A program made the translations under genes and the position numbers. A stretch of 64,000 bases of DNA from Chryseobacterium rhizoplanae. Lineage in GTDB: Bacteria > Bacteroidota > Bacteroidia > Flavobacteriales > Weeksellaceae. The stretch lies in assembly GCF_900182655.1 (NCBI RefSeq), contig NZ_FXTC01000010.1, positions 1 to 64,000 on the forward strand, given 5' to 3'. The notes below the pieces were generated by a model, which saw only the letters and a program-made list of their open reading frames with translations, was not told where the DNA came from and did not search any database. Position 1 is the first letter of the stretch; every line of letters starts with the position of its first letter. Shown here piece by piece: positions 17,363 to 26,395 of the stretch.

Positions 17363-20300
17363 ATGGCAAAGTTAGAGAATAATAACGAGAATGAGAATAA
17401 AAAATCGGTAGCTGAAAACCTAGGGGATCAGGTACAGAAAACTGTCGAAAATGTTGAGGAAAAAGTTCGGGAGACAGTAAAAGAAGCATCTGAGCTGGCT
17501 TCAGATGCCATACATCATCCTGTGGAAACGGCTGAAGAGTTTGGAAAGCAGGCGGTGAAAGATGTTACCAGCTATACATGGTGGGCGAAACTTCTTTTGA
17601 TTCTCTTTTGGATTGGTTTATTTCTGGTAGGAAGTGTATTGGTTATTATCAATCTTCCGGTAACAAAACAATGGGCAGCAGATCAGGCTCTTCAGATTGT
17701 AAATCAGGATTTTAAATCAGGGTTTTCCACAGAAAGTGTGGATGTTAACTACTTTGGAGATGTCACCATCAAAGGTTTAAAAGTAAAAGATTATAAAGGA
17801 TTTGATTTTATTAAAGCCCGTGAATTTCGTGCGGATTCCGACTGGATTTCTCTCGCGGTAAATGCTATTTCAGGAAATAGTAATTCTCTAAGTTTTAATT
17901 CTTTGACCCTTGTCAATGCTGATATAAAAGTGATTACCTACAAAGGAGACAGCATTTCAAACTTTGTGAGATTTACAGAACTATTTGATAATGGTAAGAA
18001 AAGAGATCCTAACAAACCTCCTTTTCAGCTGAATTCCAGAGTGCAGATTATTGACTCTAAAGTTTCTATCATTAATGATAATTCTCCCGGAGAACAGGGA
18101 AAATGGCTTACAGCTACACAATTCAACTTAAAAGCCCCAAACGTAAAAGTCAACGGCCCGAATGTTTCTGCATTGATCAATAATATGTCTTTTGTAACCT
18201 CAAGATGGGGAAAATCTCATATTGTGGATACTTTTTCAACAGAACTGTCTTTAACGAAACAGTTTTTGTCATTGAAAGACCTTACATTAAATACCGATCA
18301 TACCTTACTTCAGGGAGATATTAAATTTAATCTTCATGACGGATCATGGTCAGATTTTGCTGACAGAGTACGATGGGATATGAACATTCAACAGGGAAGC
18401 CAGGTGAGTGGTTATGACATCAGCTATTTTGTGACGAACTGGGATAATATTAAACCGTTCAATCTTTCAGGGACAATGACGGGACCTTTAAATAAATTCC
18501 ATCTGGAGAATTTCCTGATCAGAAATCCTGATGTTAATATTGCAACCAAAACCATGAAGGTGGATAACCTGCTGAAAGGACATTTTGCCATTGAAACAAA
18601 AGATCTTTCCACAGATTTTACATACAAGGATTTAAAAGCGATGATGCCTTCCTTTATCTCTAAAAAGATGAAGAATTTTGCTGATGATTTCGGGAAATTA
18701 AAATACAACGGAACAGCAAGAGTAAATCCGGATCAGATCTATGTGGACAGCGGGAATTTAATGACAGGAATAGGACAGGCTAAAATCTCCAAACTTACGT
18801 TATCGGGTTACAGCACCGCAATGCCTAAATATTCAGGTTATCTTGATGTGAAAGATCTGAATACATCTGTCATTACAAAAAATAAAACAGTAGGCTTAAT
18901 CTCCGGTAAATTTGATCTTAACGGGCAAAGTTTTGATGTGAATACTATGCGTCTGACCACTAAATCTCAGATTGCAAGTGTTGAAATTATGGATAAAACG
19001 ATCAATAATCTGTATCTGGATGGATTATTGGATCATAAAAAATACAACGGACTTATTACCGTAAATGATGAGCAGGCAAAAGCTACAATCAAAGGATTAA
19101 TAGATTTCAGTACTTCAAGAGTGGCTATGGATGTCAACGCGGATGTCACTTACCTGAACATGAACTATTTTACCAATAAGCCTGGCAGTCAGGTGGTAAG
19201 CGGTCAGGTTGAAGGAAAGATGGCCATGTCTTCCATTAATGACCTTACACTGGACGTTAATGCCAACAATCTGAACTTTGCTACAGCAACTCAAAAATAT
19301 AATATTCCGAATGCCAAATTAAAAACCTTTGTAGAAGCAGGAGGCCGTGTGATTGATGTAGATGCTCCGGGAGCTGCAACAGGCAAGATATCGGGAAGAT
19401 ACAGCCTGGCAGATCTTGCAGGAATGGTAGAAAACGGAGTCGGAAAAATATTGGTGGGACCACCGCCGAGAAAACTATATCGCGGACAGAATTTTGCGCT
19501 GAAATTTGATGTTCAGCAGGGATTAGTCAATTACTTTTTACCGGAACTTAAAATCCCTCAGGGAGCTATTGTGGAAGGAGAATATGATGGAAATTCAAAC
19601 AACCTGATTCTGAACCTGGATGCTGCTTCTTTGAAATATATGATGACGAAGGAGGATGAGATTACAGATGCTGATAAAGCGCTGGCAGCTTCCAATCCTG
19701 ATTATAAAGTTCACGACAGAAAGAACATCAACAGAGACAGTGCAATGGTGGACAGTGTTAAAGTAAGAATTAATACTGCTGACCTTAACCAGCAATTGTA
19801 CGCAAAGATCAATAGAGTAGTTTACAATAAAAATGTAATCAAAGATTTTGAGCTGAAAGGGAATAATGAAAATGGAAATACTCTTCATTTAGCTACCGTA
19901 TTCAAGCATGGAAGCCCTGATGATGAAATTAATGAAAAGCTTAAAGAATACGCGATTAATGTAGATCAGTCTACCGATGCAGCCGGTGATTATGTTTTCC
20001 GGTTTGAGCCTACTGAAGTGAAATTTAATGAAGTGACCTGGGCTATAGATACAAGTCCGGAGCTCAATCATTCCATTACCTATAGAAGGAAGACCGGAGA
20101 TTTTGATATCAGAAATCTAAGGGTTTATTCCGATAAAAGTGCCTTGTTTATTAAAGAAGCACAGTTTAAATCGGCAAAAGATTTTTATGTAGATGCCGAT
20201 ATCAACGACTTTTCAATAGAAAAACTTCTGGAAATGCAGTCCGGAGGAAATACAATGGACATTAAGGGTCTTGCCAACGGAAGTGTCAAGATCAAGATGG

Positions 20301-22159
20301 ATAAAAGTACACTTCAGCCACTGGTAGATCTTAATATTGATGATATCAAGATGAACGGCAATGATATGGGAGATATTTCTATTTCTGCCACCAATGGTTT
20401 CTCACTGAATGTTTATGATATAGATGTAAAAGTACATTCTGCAGGAGTCCTTGGAAATAATAGTCTTAATTTAACAGGAACAGTCAACAATAATACTTCT
20501 TCTCCGATCATCGATCTTACGGCAGAAATGCGTGATTTTGACCTGTCATTTACACAGCAGTTTGTACAGACTGTTTTCGCAAACCTTCGTGGAAAAGCAA
20601 CCGGAGACCTTAAAATCAACGGAAAGCTCAACAATCTGGATTATAGCGGTGATATTGCTTTAAAAGATTTCGGCTTAAAGCTTTTGTTTACGGGGGTAGA
20701 TTATTCATTTGATGATACTGTGATTCAGCTGACCAAAGGATTAGCCATCCTCAACAATATTGAGGTACATGACGGCAGAACCAATTCCAAAGGAAATGTT
20801 TCCGGGGCAATCCAGTTTGAGACCCTTTCTTCAATGGGTGTATCTCTCGTAATGAGAGCAGATAACCTGTTGATGCTTAATACTACCCAAAAAGATTTTG
20901 ACCTGTTCTGGGGAAGAGTTTACGGGCAGGGAGATCTTTATGTGGACGGACCTGTCTCAGGATTAAGTATTACAACTCCTAATATGAAGGCACTTAACGG
21001 AAGTACCTTTACCTTTAATTCCAGTTCCACATCCAATGTTGAAGAATTCAAGATGCTGAGGTTCCTGAAAGAAGGGAAAGATGGCCTGATTACGCTGGAA
21101 GAAAAGAAGAAAACAGGAGCCAATATGAATATTGATTTCAATCTGGCGGTAGATAAAGGAACAACTGTAAACGTACTGGTAGGAGATGATGTAGGAAATA
21201 TTACCGTAAAAGGTTCAGCAGATCCGTTGAGATTCCACATGAACAGACAGGGAAATATCGCGATGAGCGGTACCTATAAAGTAGATAACGGAACATTTGT
21301 CTCTAAGGCAATTCTTAATAAGACTTTCCAGATTGAAAAAAACAGTAGTATCAGATGGGATGGTGACGCTATGAAGCCGGCATTAGACATTAACGCCAAT
21401 TATATAAGGATGGTGGCCAATGTTGGAGAATATCTGAGTATGGGAAAACTACAGCCTATCAGTGTTTTACTACAGGCTCATATTACCCAATCTTTAGTAG
21501 ATCCTCAGATCGATCTGAATGTAACGGCAATGGATGTGTCCAGTCAGGTAAGAGAAACGCTGGCTGCTAAAATGAGTCAGGAAGGAGAGAAAGTACTCCA
21601 ATTCGGTTCAGTTCTTTTGCTGAGCACCTTTAACGTGTCCAATAGTGGCGGAGTGGAAGTAAACGTAGGTAACGTTGCGGAATCGCAAGGGTATAACATG
21701 CTTCTTAAACAGTTGGGATCTGTTCTTAATACAATGAGTAATGAATTTCAGATTGACCTTAATTATGTGAAAGGAGACCAGAACTCAACAGTTGGAGACA
21801 GAGCCAATGCAGGAGTAAGTGTAGCGGTTTCTCCCAGAATTAATATTAAGACCGGATTGGGAATTCCTCTATCGAAAACAGATAATACACAGAATAACTA
21901 TCTTTCCGGAGAAGGGTCTGTAGAATATGACCTTTCAAAAAAGAATGATGGAAGTTTAATCATACGAGGATATTCTAAACCCACTAATATTGGGATGGGA
22001 ATGGTGAGCACAAACGGTTCTGCAAATCAAGCCTATGGAGGCGGGGTAGTGTGGAGTAAAAGCTTCAATTCTTTGTTTAAAAAGAAGAAAAAAGACAAAA
22101 AAACTTCAGATGCAAAAGGTGAAATAAAAACAGATTCTATAAAATCGAATAGTAAATAA
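17363..22159 (+). CDS. TamB/AsmA-like translocation-assembly protein
   Basis: This is a very large protein of about 1598 residues. A charged, amphipathic N-terminal region (residues 1-70, VEEKVRETVKEASELASDA) precedes one transmembrane helix (WWAKLLLILFWIGLFLVGSV). A long beta-rich body follows, made of repeats such as LNGQSFDV, NGKLNNLDYSGDIALKDFGL and DNGTFVSKAILNKTFQIEKN. The C-terminal part carries the TamB (DUF490) domain with LLLSTFNVSNSGG and a lysine-rich tail. TamB-type proteins are inner-membrane-anchored bridges that move lipid or assist outer-membrane protein assembly. The start at 17363 (MAKLENNN) is chosen because the frame upstream runs antisense inside tsaD. Confidence 0.85.
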   Translation: MAKLENNNENENKKSVAENLGDQVQKTVENVEEKVRETVKEASELASDAIHHPVETAEEFGKQAVKDVTSYTWWAKLLLILFWIGLFLVGSVLVIINLPVTKQWAADQALQIVNQDFKSGFSTESVDVNYFGDVTIKGLKVKDYKGFDFIKAREFRADSDWISLAVNAISGNSNSLSFNSLTLVNADIKVITYKGDSISNFVRFTELFDNGKKRDPNKPPFQLNSRVQIIDSKVSIINDNSPGEQGKWLTATQFNLKAPNVKVNGPNVSALINNMSFVTSRWGKSHIVDTFSTELSLTKQFLSLKDLTLNTDHTLLQGDIKFNLHDGSWSDFADRVRWDMNIQQGSQVSGYDISYFVTNWDNIKPFNLSGTMTGPLNKFHLENFLIRNPDVNIATKTMKVDNLLKGHFAIETKDLSTDFTYKDLKAMMPSFISKKMKNFADDFGKLKYNGTARVNPDQIYVDSGNLMTGIGQAKISKLTLSGYSTAMPKYSGYLDVKDLNTSVITKNKTVGLISGKFDLNGQSFDVNTMRLTTKSQIASVEIMDKTINNLYLDGLLDHKKYNGLITVNDEQAKATIKGLIDFSTSRVAMDVNADVTYLNMNYFTNKPGSQVVSGQVEGKMAMSSINDLTLDVNANNLNFATATQKYNIPNAKLKTFVEAGGRVIDVDAPGAATGKISGRYSLADLAGMVENGVGKILVGPPPRKLYRGQNFALKFDVQQGLVNYFLPELKIPQGAIVEGEYDGNSNNLILNLDAASLKYMMTKEDEITDADKALAASNPDYKVHDRKNINRDSAMVDSVKVRINTADLNQQLYAKINRVVYNKNVIKDFELKGNNENGNTLHLATVFKHGSPDDEINEKLKEYAINVDQSTDAAGDYVFRFEPTEVKFNEVTWAIDTSPELNHSITYRRKTGDFDIRNLRVYSDKSALFIKEAQFKSAKDFYVDADINDFSIEKLLEMQSGGNTMDIKGLANGSVKIKMDKSTLQPLVDLNIDDIKMNGNDMGDISISATNGFSLNVYDIDVKVHSAGVLGNNSLNLTGTVNNNTSSPIIDLTAEMRDFDLSFTQQFVQTVFANLRGKATGDLKINGKLNNLDYSGDIALKDFGLKLLFTGVDYSFDDTVIQLTKGLAILNNIEVHDGRTNSKGNVSGAIQFETLSSMGVSLVMRADNLLMLNTTQKDFDLFWGRVYGQGDLYVDGPVSGLSITTPNMKALNGSTFTFNSSSTSNVEEFKMLRFLKEGKDGLITLEEKKKTGANMNIDFNLAVDKGTTVNVLVGDDVGNITVKGSADPLRFHMNRQGNIAMSGTYKVDNGTFVSKAILNKTFQIEKNSSIRWDGDAMKPALDINANYIRMVANVGEYLSMGKLQPISVLLQAHITQSLVDPQIDLNVTAMDVSSQVRETLAAKMSQEGEKVLQFGSVLLLSTFNVSNSGGVEVNVGNVAESQGYNMLLKQLGSVLNTMSNEFQIDLNYVKGDQNSTVGDRANAGVSVAVSPRINIKTGLGIPLSKTDNTQNNYLSGEGSVEYDLSKKNDGSLIIRGYSKPTNIGMGMVSTNGSANQAYGGGVVWSKSFNSLFKKKKKDKKTSDAKGEIKTDSIKSNSK
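17367..17374 (-). promoter_or_regulatory. -7 element TAACTTTG for tsaD
   Basis: It is an exact TAnnTTTG match 8 nt upstream of the tsaD ATG and lies within the first codons of the divergent gene. The leader would be only a few bases. Confidence 0.6.
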
Positions 22160-22241
22160 TCAGAATATTTTAATGATTTTTATCATCTGTGTTAATTATT
22201 GTTAATATTTGATATATATTTTTTAGTTAAATTATTTTTCG

Positions 22242-22249
22242 TAAATTTG
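22242..22249 (+). promoter_or_regulatory. -7 element TAAATTTG for the Lrp-type regulator
   Basis: It is an exact consensus match 44 nt before the ATG at 22294, in an AT-rich spacer. Confidence 0.6.
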
Positions 22250-22293
22250 CAAAAAATACATAGATTTTTTAAAGAAATTGTAATTTAACTAAT

Positions 22294-22764
22294 ATGAACT
22301 ATCAACTGGACGAAATAGACAAGAAGATTCTTGATTTCTTAGTAGAAAACACAAGAATGCCTTTTACTGAAATTGCAAAGCAGATGGATGTTTCTGCTGG
22401 AACAATTCACGTAAGAGTGAAAAAGATGGAAGATGCAGGTATTATTTTGGGATCATCTCTTAATATCGATTATGGTAAGCTGGACTATCACTTTACAGCT
22501 TTCATAGGGATCCTTTTGACAAAATCAAATCGTACTCAGGAAGTATTGAAAGAATTGTCAACTTTACCTAACGTCATTGAAGCTAGCGTTATTTCCGGAA
22601 AATATAATATTTTCTGTAAAGTAAGAGCTAAGAATACCGATGATGCTAAAAGAATTATTTATCAGATAGATGACATTCAGGACGTAATGAGAACGGAAAG
22701 TATGATCTCTATGGAAGAATTCTTAAGTGACAAAAATAGACTGATCAACGCTATCTCTATATAA
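22294..22764 (+). CDS. Lrp/AsnC-family transcriptional regulator
   Basis: The 156-residue protein has the family's N-terminal winged helix-turn-helix (LDEIDKKILDFLVENTRMPFTEIAKQMDVSAGTIHVRVKKMEDAG, about residues 5-49). A C-terminal RAM effector-binding domain follows, with the conserved glycine turn in ASVISGKYNIFCKV (about 97-110). Lrp-like proteins form octamers and respond to amino acids. It ends with a strong hairpin terminator and has its own promoter. Nothing nearby points to a specific regulon. Confidence 0.92.
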   Translation: MNYQLDEIDKKILDFLVENTRMPFTEIAKQMDVSAGTIHVRVKKMEDAGIILGSSLNIDYGKLDYHFTAFIGILLTKSNRTQEVLKELSTLPNVIEASVISGKYNIFCKVRAKNTDDAKRIIYQIDDIQDVMRTESMISMEEFLSDKNRLINAISI

Positions 22765-22790
22765 GTCAAATTTTAAACGAATAATTATAA

Positions 22791-22820
22791 AAGAACTTAT
22801 GAAATCTCTCATAAGTTCTT
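22791..22820 (+). terminator. Terminator of the Lrp-type gene
   Basis: A perfect 12-bp stem (22791-22802 with 22809-22820) has a 6-nt loop. Its T tract is also the promoter box of the next gene. Confidence 0.85.
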
Positions 22821-22828
22821 TATTTTTG
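22821..22828 (+). promoter_or_regulatory. -7 element TATTTTTG merged with a terminator T tract
   Basis: It is an exact consensus match immediately after the hairpin and only 5 nt before the ATG at 22834, so the transcript should have almost no leader. Confidence 0.6.
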
Positions 22829-22833
22829 CAGGT

Positions 22834-23211
22834 ATGGAAGAATACAGCTATTTTGATGAAGATCCGAAGAAAGGATGGGGATTTGTACTGGCATTTGCAG
22901 CTCTTATGTTGTTTACCATCATGGGGCTTGGAATAGATGTGGATGAATATCTGCAGCATGAATACCTGGAGATTCCAAGGTGGTATTTCTATGTTATTTT
23001 TTCAATTGATGTACTGATGATGATTGGGCTGGTGCTGATGTTCTTCTACAGAAAAATAGGAATTTTCATGTTCCCGGCTTTACTGGTGATGCACTTCTTT
23101 ATGCACAATTATTACCTGTCTACATTTCTGTACACAGATGTTACCAACCTTTTCCTGTTTACAGGATTCGGAATGCTGGCCATTATCCCGAAATGGAAGT
23201 TTTTCAGATAA
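22834..23211 (+). CDS. Small integral membrane protein, hypothetical
   Basis: The 125-residue protein has a short acidic N-terminus (MEEYSYFDEDPKKGW) followed by about four hydrophobic segments: residues 15-33, 50-67, 71-88 and 100-118. Aromatic residues are frequent. I recognise no family. The start codon is 5 nt from a promoter box, so translation is probably leaderless or nearly so. It ends in a hairpin shared with the convergent RiPP operon. Confidence 0.7.
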   Translation: MEEYSYFDEDPKKGWGFVLAFAALMLFTIMGLGIDVDEYLQHEYLEIPRWYFYVIFSIDVLMMIGLVLMFFYRKIGIFMFPALLVMHFFMHNYYLSTFLYTDVTNLFLFTGFGMLAIIPKWKFFR

Positions 23212-23236
23212 GAATATAATCACTTTATAATAAGAC

Positions 23237-23269
23237 GAACGGCTTTTAAATTCAATTTAAAAGCCGTTC
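23237..23269. terminator. Bidirectional terminator closing the RiPP operon
   Basis: GAACGGCTTTTAAATT (23237-23252) is complementary to 23254-23269 over 16 bp. It lies between the convergent genes ending at 23211 and 23296. Confidence 0.85.
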
Positions 23270-23295
23270 TTGAATATAAGAGGGAATGGGAAACA

Positions 23296-24366
23296 TTATA
23301 TGAGTTCTGATGAATGAAAAATTTTTTGCTTCAAAGGATTTTTTGTCCAGTCTTCCCAGACTCCTGAATAGGGATTATAACCACATTTTAGAGGTTTTGA
23401 TACATTCAGGCTTTCTTTGCTTTTTTCTGCATTTTCGGTGTAAGCCCTACAGTCTGTGCAGACATAACGGAACTCACAGTCTCTGCAGACTTCTATATTG
23501 TCTTTGGTCAGATCCCAATATTTTTTGAAATCAGGTTGGGCTATTGCTTCTTCAAGGCTGTCATTATGGATGTTTCCAAAGTTTTCAACCATCAATGGGC
23601 AGTTTTTAATGGTGCCGTTTCGGTCAATACCCATCTTTTTATACAGGCATGAATTATGGTTCATTGCTTCCAGTACTTTTGGAAGGTTGGTGTTGAAATA
23701 TTTCAGTTCTACTTTTCCACAGGCAGATATTTTCAGGTCATCTTTCAGAAAATTCAGCGAGAATCTGTATTCATCTTTAGCTTTGAAAGGAGGGTTCGAA
23801 CAATTGTAGAAAATGAGACTGTATATTCTGACTGTATTTTTGTGAAGAGCCTGTATAAAAGATAGATTGGTTTCCTGATGAAATGGTGAAAAGACTTCTA
23901 TTCCTGACAGCACTGAGGTTTTAAAAGTATCATCAATTTCTATGAATTCATTGATTGTTAACGGTTTTAAACTATAAATAACCAAATGTTTAATGCCAAG
24001 GTTTTCCACAGAAGGTTTTATTTTTTTCAGCAGCTCTATATCTTCCATTTCGATAAAGAGATTTGTTATAGCACTGGGCTCATGATATTCATAAGAAAGT
24101 GGGGGGAAGTTCCTGTCCCAGTCGTTTTCAGTAACAAATCCATATTCTTTTTCCAGCAGCAGATTAATGTATTCCTGAACAATTGGCCTGGATTCATCAT
24201 CATAATCTTTCAGGATGTCTTCAAGAGAATGTTTTTTCATTTCTTCTATCATCTCGTACAATTCCAGGGGATATAGTTCAGATACATTTCTCTGTAGATC
24301 CGAAATAAGAATTCTGGTGGCTCCTTTGGTGATCAGGATTGTTGAAAAAAGATTAAAGTATTTCAT
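23296..24366 (-). CDS. Grasp-with-spasm system SPASM-domain peptide maturase
   Basis: The 356-residue protein has two visible parts. Residues about 15-85 (ILISDLQRNVSELYPLELYE, then LEDILKDYDD and a helix) have the shape of a PqqD-like RiPP recognition element. The C-terminal part is a SPASM domain: Cys-x10-Gly-x4-Cys (CLYKKMGIDRNGTIKNC), then CRDCEFRYVCTDC, then a last Cys in KCGYNP. These cysteines bind auxiliary Fe-S clusters. No CxxxCxxC radical-SAM motif is seen anywhere. Proteins with this layout pair with an ATP-grasp ligase in grasp-with-spasm RiPP loci, exactly as here. It is the last gene of the operon, 30 bp after a lipoprotein gene. Confidence 0.88.
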   Translation of the reverse strand: MKYFNLFSTILITKGATRILISDLQRNVSELYPLELYEMIEEMKKHSLEDILKDYDDESRPIVQEYINLLLEKEYGFVTENDWDRNFPPLSYEYHEPSAITNLFIEMEDIELLKKIKPSVENLGIKHLVIYSLKPLTINEFIEIDDTFKTSVLSGIEVFSPFHQETNLSFIQALHKNTVRIYSLIFYNCSNPPFKAKDEYRFSLNFLKDDLKISACGKVELKYFNTNLPKVLEAMNHNSCLYKKMGIDRNGTIKNCPLMVENFGNIHNDSLEEAIAQPDFKKYWDLTKDNIEVCRDCEFRYVCTDCRAYTENAEKSKESLNVSKPLKCGYNPYSGVWEDWTKNPLKQKIFHSSELI

Positions 24367-24396
24367 AAGCTATGTAAAGTTGGAAAATGATCCGTA

Positions 24397-25317
24397 TCAA
24401 TTTTTCTTTTTCATTTTTTTGAAGAAATCCTTTGTGATCAACTGAGCATGCTGTAAACTTGGCAGCCCTATGCTTTTGCGATTACGATTGACGGTTGCGG
24501 AATCTTTTATATTTTCATATCCTTGATAAACGCCATAAGTATAAGGTACTTTATGGTGTAAATTATTTCTATCTACCATAGCAGCATAGTCTCGTGGGGG
24601 ACATTCACCAGATTTTACATACTCTAATAGTTTTATTTTCAAATATTGGTAATGATCTTCATAGTCAGCCATGTGAAGTAATATCGGTCCGGAAGGCATA
24701 AAAAAATCATCATTCCATAAACCTATTTTTTGCACGTCTGGAAATCCATAGTTCTCAAACATCCACTTCAGAAGCTCAGCATTCTTTTTGTCATTTTTAC
24801 TGAGATCTGTATAATTTGGATCAATACGGCTGTCTTGGTCACGTTTAAACGCAACAGTAAAAGAATCTATAAGTTTTTGATTAAGTCCTTTTTTCCATTC
24901 TTCAACTTTCAATTCCATTTCCTGCCTGCCAATACCATATTTTTGATAAAGTTGTATAAAGCTGGAGTCTTGCTTTTTATATTTCCAATTAGGTGCAACT
25001 AAGGGAATAAGCTTGTAAAGACTTTTCTTACCTCCGAAATTTTTGTGATGTTGATCTGCAAGCTTTATGTAATTTTCATATTCCTCCCTCCGTTCCTGGT
25101 TTTTGGGTTTGTATTTTCGGAATAATTTTCGGTACTGCTTTATAGCTTCGTCGGGTTGATGTGTGACACGGTAAATACTGTCAATTTCGTTTACCTTGTT
25201 ATAGTATAAAATATAATTTCGATTTTTGCAGGCGGACAGAAATAAGCAAAGTATCAAACAAATTATGTACGTTAAAGTAATGTCTTTGTTTTGTGTTTTT
25301 ATATTAAAATACTTCAT
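24397..25317 (-). CDS. DUF6624-like lipoprotein (copy 1)
   Basis: The 306-residue protein has a lipobox (LCLFLSAC, Cys near residue 29), so it is probably anchored to a membrane outside the cytoplasm. The C-terminal half carries a pattern like DUF6624: FKRDQDSR, then NAELLKWMFENYGFP, then a hydrophobic run to LLHMADY, LLEYVKSGECPPRDYAAMVDR and YGVYQGYE. The N-terminal half (VNEIDSIYR, EAIKQYRKLFRKY, LADQHHKNFGGKKSLYKLI) looks helical and is shared with the paralogue at 26392-27252. It overlaps the 60-codon gene upstream by 4 bp. Its role in a RiPP locus is unknown: immunity, binding or processing are possible. Confidence 0.75.
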   Translation of the reverse strand: MKYFNIKTQNKDITLTYIICLILCLFLSACKNRNYILYYNKVNEIDSIYRVTHQPDEAIKQYRKLFRKYKPKNQERREEYENYIKLADQHHKNFGGKKSLYKLIPLVAPNWKYKKQDSSFIQLYQKYGIGRQEMELKVEEWKKGLNQKLIDSFTVAFKRDQDSRIDPNYTDLSKNDKKNAELLKWMFENYGFPDVQKIGLWNDDFFMPSGPILLHMADYEDHYQYLKIKLLEYVKSGECPPRDYAAMVDRNNLHHKVPYTYGVYQGYENIKDSATVNRNRKSIGLPSLQHAQLITKDFFKKMKKKN

Positions 25318-25496
25318 AATAATCTGACAAGAGGTTTCATAGGTTTAATGCTCATTAAAAAATCAGTTTGATATTCTATAGAGGTAACATAATTAATCTT
25401 ATGACTGTTTTGTATTTTATCAGAGGCATCTCTAAAATTTTCTATATACTTTAAAGTAAGAGGCAGCTTGTTTTTTTCTTTGAATTTCTTTTTCAT
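25314..25496 (-). CDS. Unknown 60-residue protein inside the RiPP operon
   Basis: The frame reads MKKKFKEKNKLPLTLKYIEN and continues to SIKPMKPLVRLL. It has no signal peptide, membrane helix or GG leader. Its ATG overlaps the ATP-grasp stop by 4 bp and its stop overlaps the next ATG by 4 bp, which is strong evidence that it is translated. I know of no family. It could be an adaptor for the maturases or a second, leaderless substrate; both are guesses. Confidence 0.6.
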   Translation of the reverse strand: MKKKFKEKNKLPLTLKYIENFRDASDKIQNSHKINYVTSIEYQTDFLMSIKPMKPLVRLL

Positions 25497-26395
25497 AAGT
25501 ATTCTGCTATTTCTTTTTCAAGTAAGTAATTACAAATGGCAGATAATCCTAAAAACTGACCAACAGGGTTGATTTCTAAGAAGTAAAAATCATTTTTGTT
25601 TTTTATAAAATCGAGTGAGCCACAGGTTAAATCTAGTTGTTGCATAAGGGTATGTATTTTTTCTTCAACTTCTTTTGGGAGATTATATCTTATATTCCGG
25701 ATAGGTATTTCATGATTATATTTTCTATGATCAATTTGAGTTTTCTTATCAGTTTGAGAAAAAATAGCGGTAGCCCATATTTTACCATCAAGATAAAAGG
25801 CTCGTACTTCAAAATCTTTTTCAATCTTTTCCTGAAAAAAAGTAATAAAGAAGTTTTCAGTTTCCTTTTCTGTAATAAGTGAAGTATACAAAATGCCTTC
25901 AGAAAGATTATCAACTGATTTTAGTATTATATTTTCAGCAATAGATTTAGTAATAGTTTTATTCACAATTATCTTGTCTGTATTTTCCGCCAGATAGTAT
26001 TCTGGAACTTTAAGTCCTGCTTTTTTTGCCTGTTCAAGTACTAGAAGTTTATTCAAATGGCTATTACTTTGTTTATTAATGTGCTTTTTAGTTTCAAGTA
26101 TTTTTATGACATAATCTTCAAGCCAATATTGAGTTTCGTCCATATAAGCATTAATTGAAGGATTGTCATATTCTTTCCTTATAAATTGTAAACCTCCTCT
26201 GCGATACCAAACACTAGTAATATCTTCAATAAAAAAACTATTTCTTTGGCTTTGTAAGAAGATCTTGTTTTGATATATTTTTATTTCAAAAATTTCATCT
26301 TCATGTACACGAATAAAGGCTTTGCCTAGTGCTTTGAGCCATTTGATAACTTCATTGGTTGTTGTTTCCTGATTAGTAGAAAGGATAAGGATCAT
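25493..26395 (-). CDS. Grasp-with-spasm system ATP-grasp peptide ligase
   Basis: The 300-residue protein is an MvdD-like ATP-grasp enzyme. It opens with MILILSTNQETTTNEVIKWL and has an early YRRGG turn (about residues 70-74). The ATP-binding middle includes NIILKSVDNLSEGILYTSLI, and it ends with the Mg-binding DFIKNKNDFYFLEINPVGQF (about residues 262-281). Such ligases join side-chain carboxylates of Asp/Glu to hydroxyl or amino groups in a precursor peptide. It is coupled by 4-bp overlaps to the lipoprotein before and the 60-residue gene after, and shares an operon with a GG-leader peptide and a SPASM maturase. Confidence 0.9.
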   Translation of the reverse strand: MILILSTNQETTTNEVIKWLKALGKAFIRVHEDEIFEIKIYQNKIFLQSQRNSFFIEDITSVWYRRGGLQFIRKEYDNPSINAYMDETQYWLEDYVIKILETKKHINKQSNSHLNKLLVLEQAKKAGLKVPEYYLAENTDKIIVNKTITKSIAENIILKSVDNLSEGILYTSLITEKETENFFITFFQEKIEKDFEVRAFYLDGKIWATAIFSQTDKKTQIDHRKYNHEIPIRNIRYNLPKEVEEKIHTLMQQLDLTCGSLDFIKNKNDFYFLEINPVGQFLGLSAICNYLLEKEIAEYL

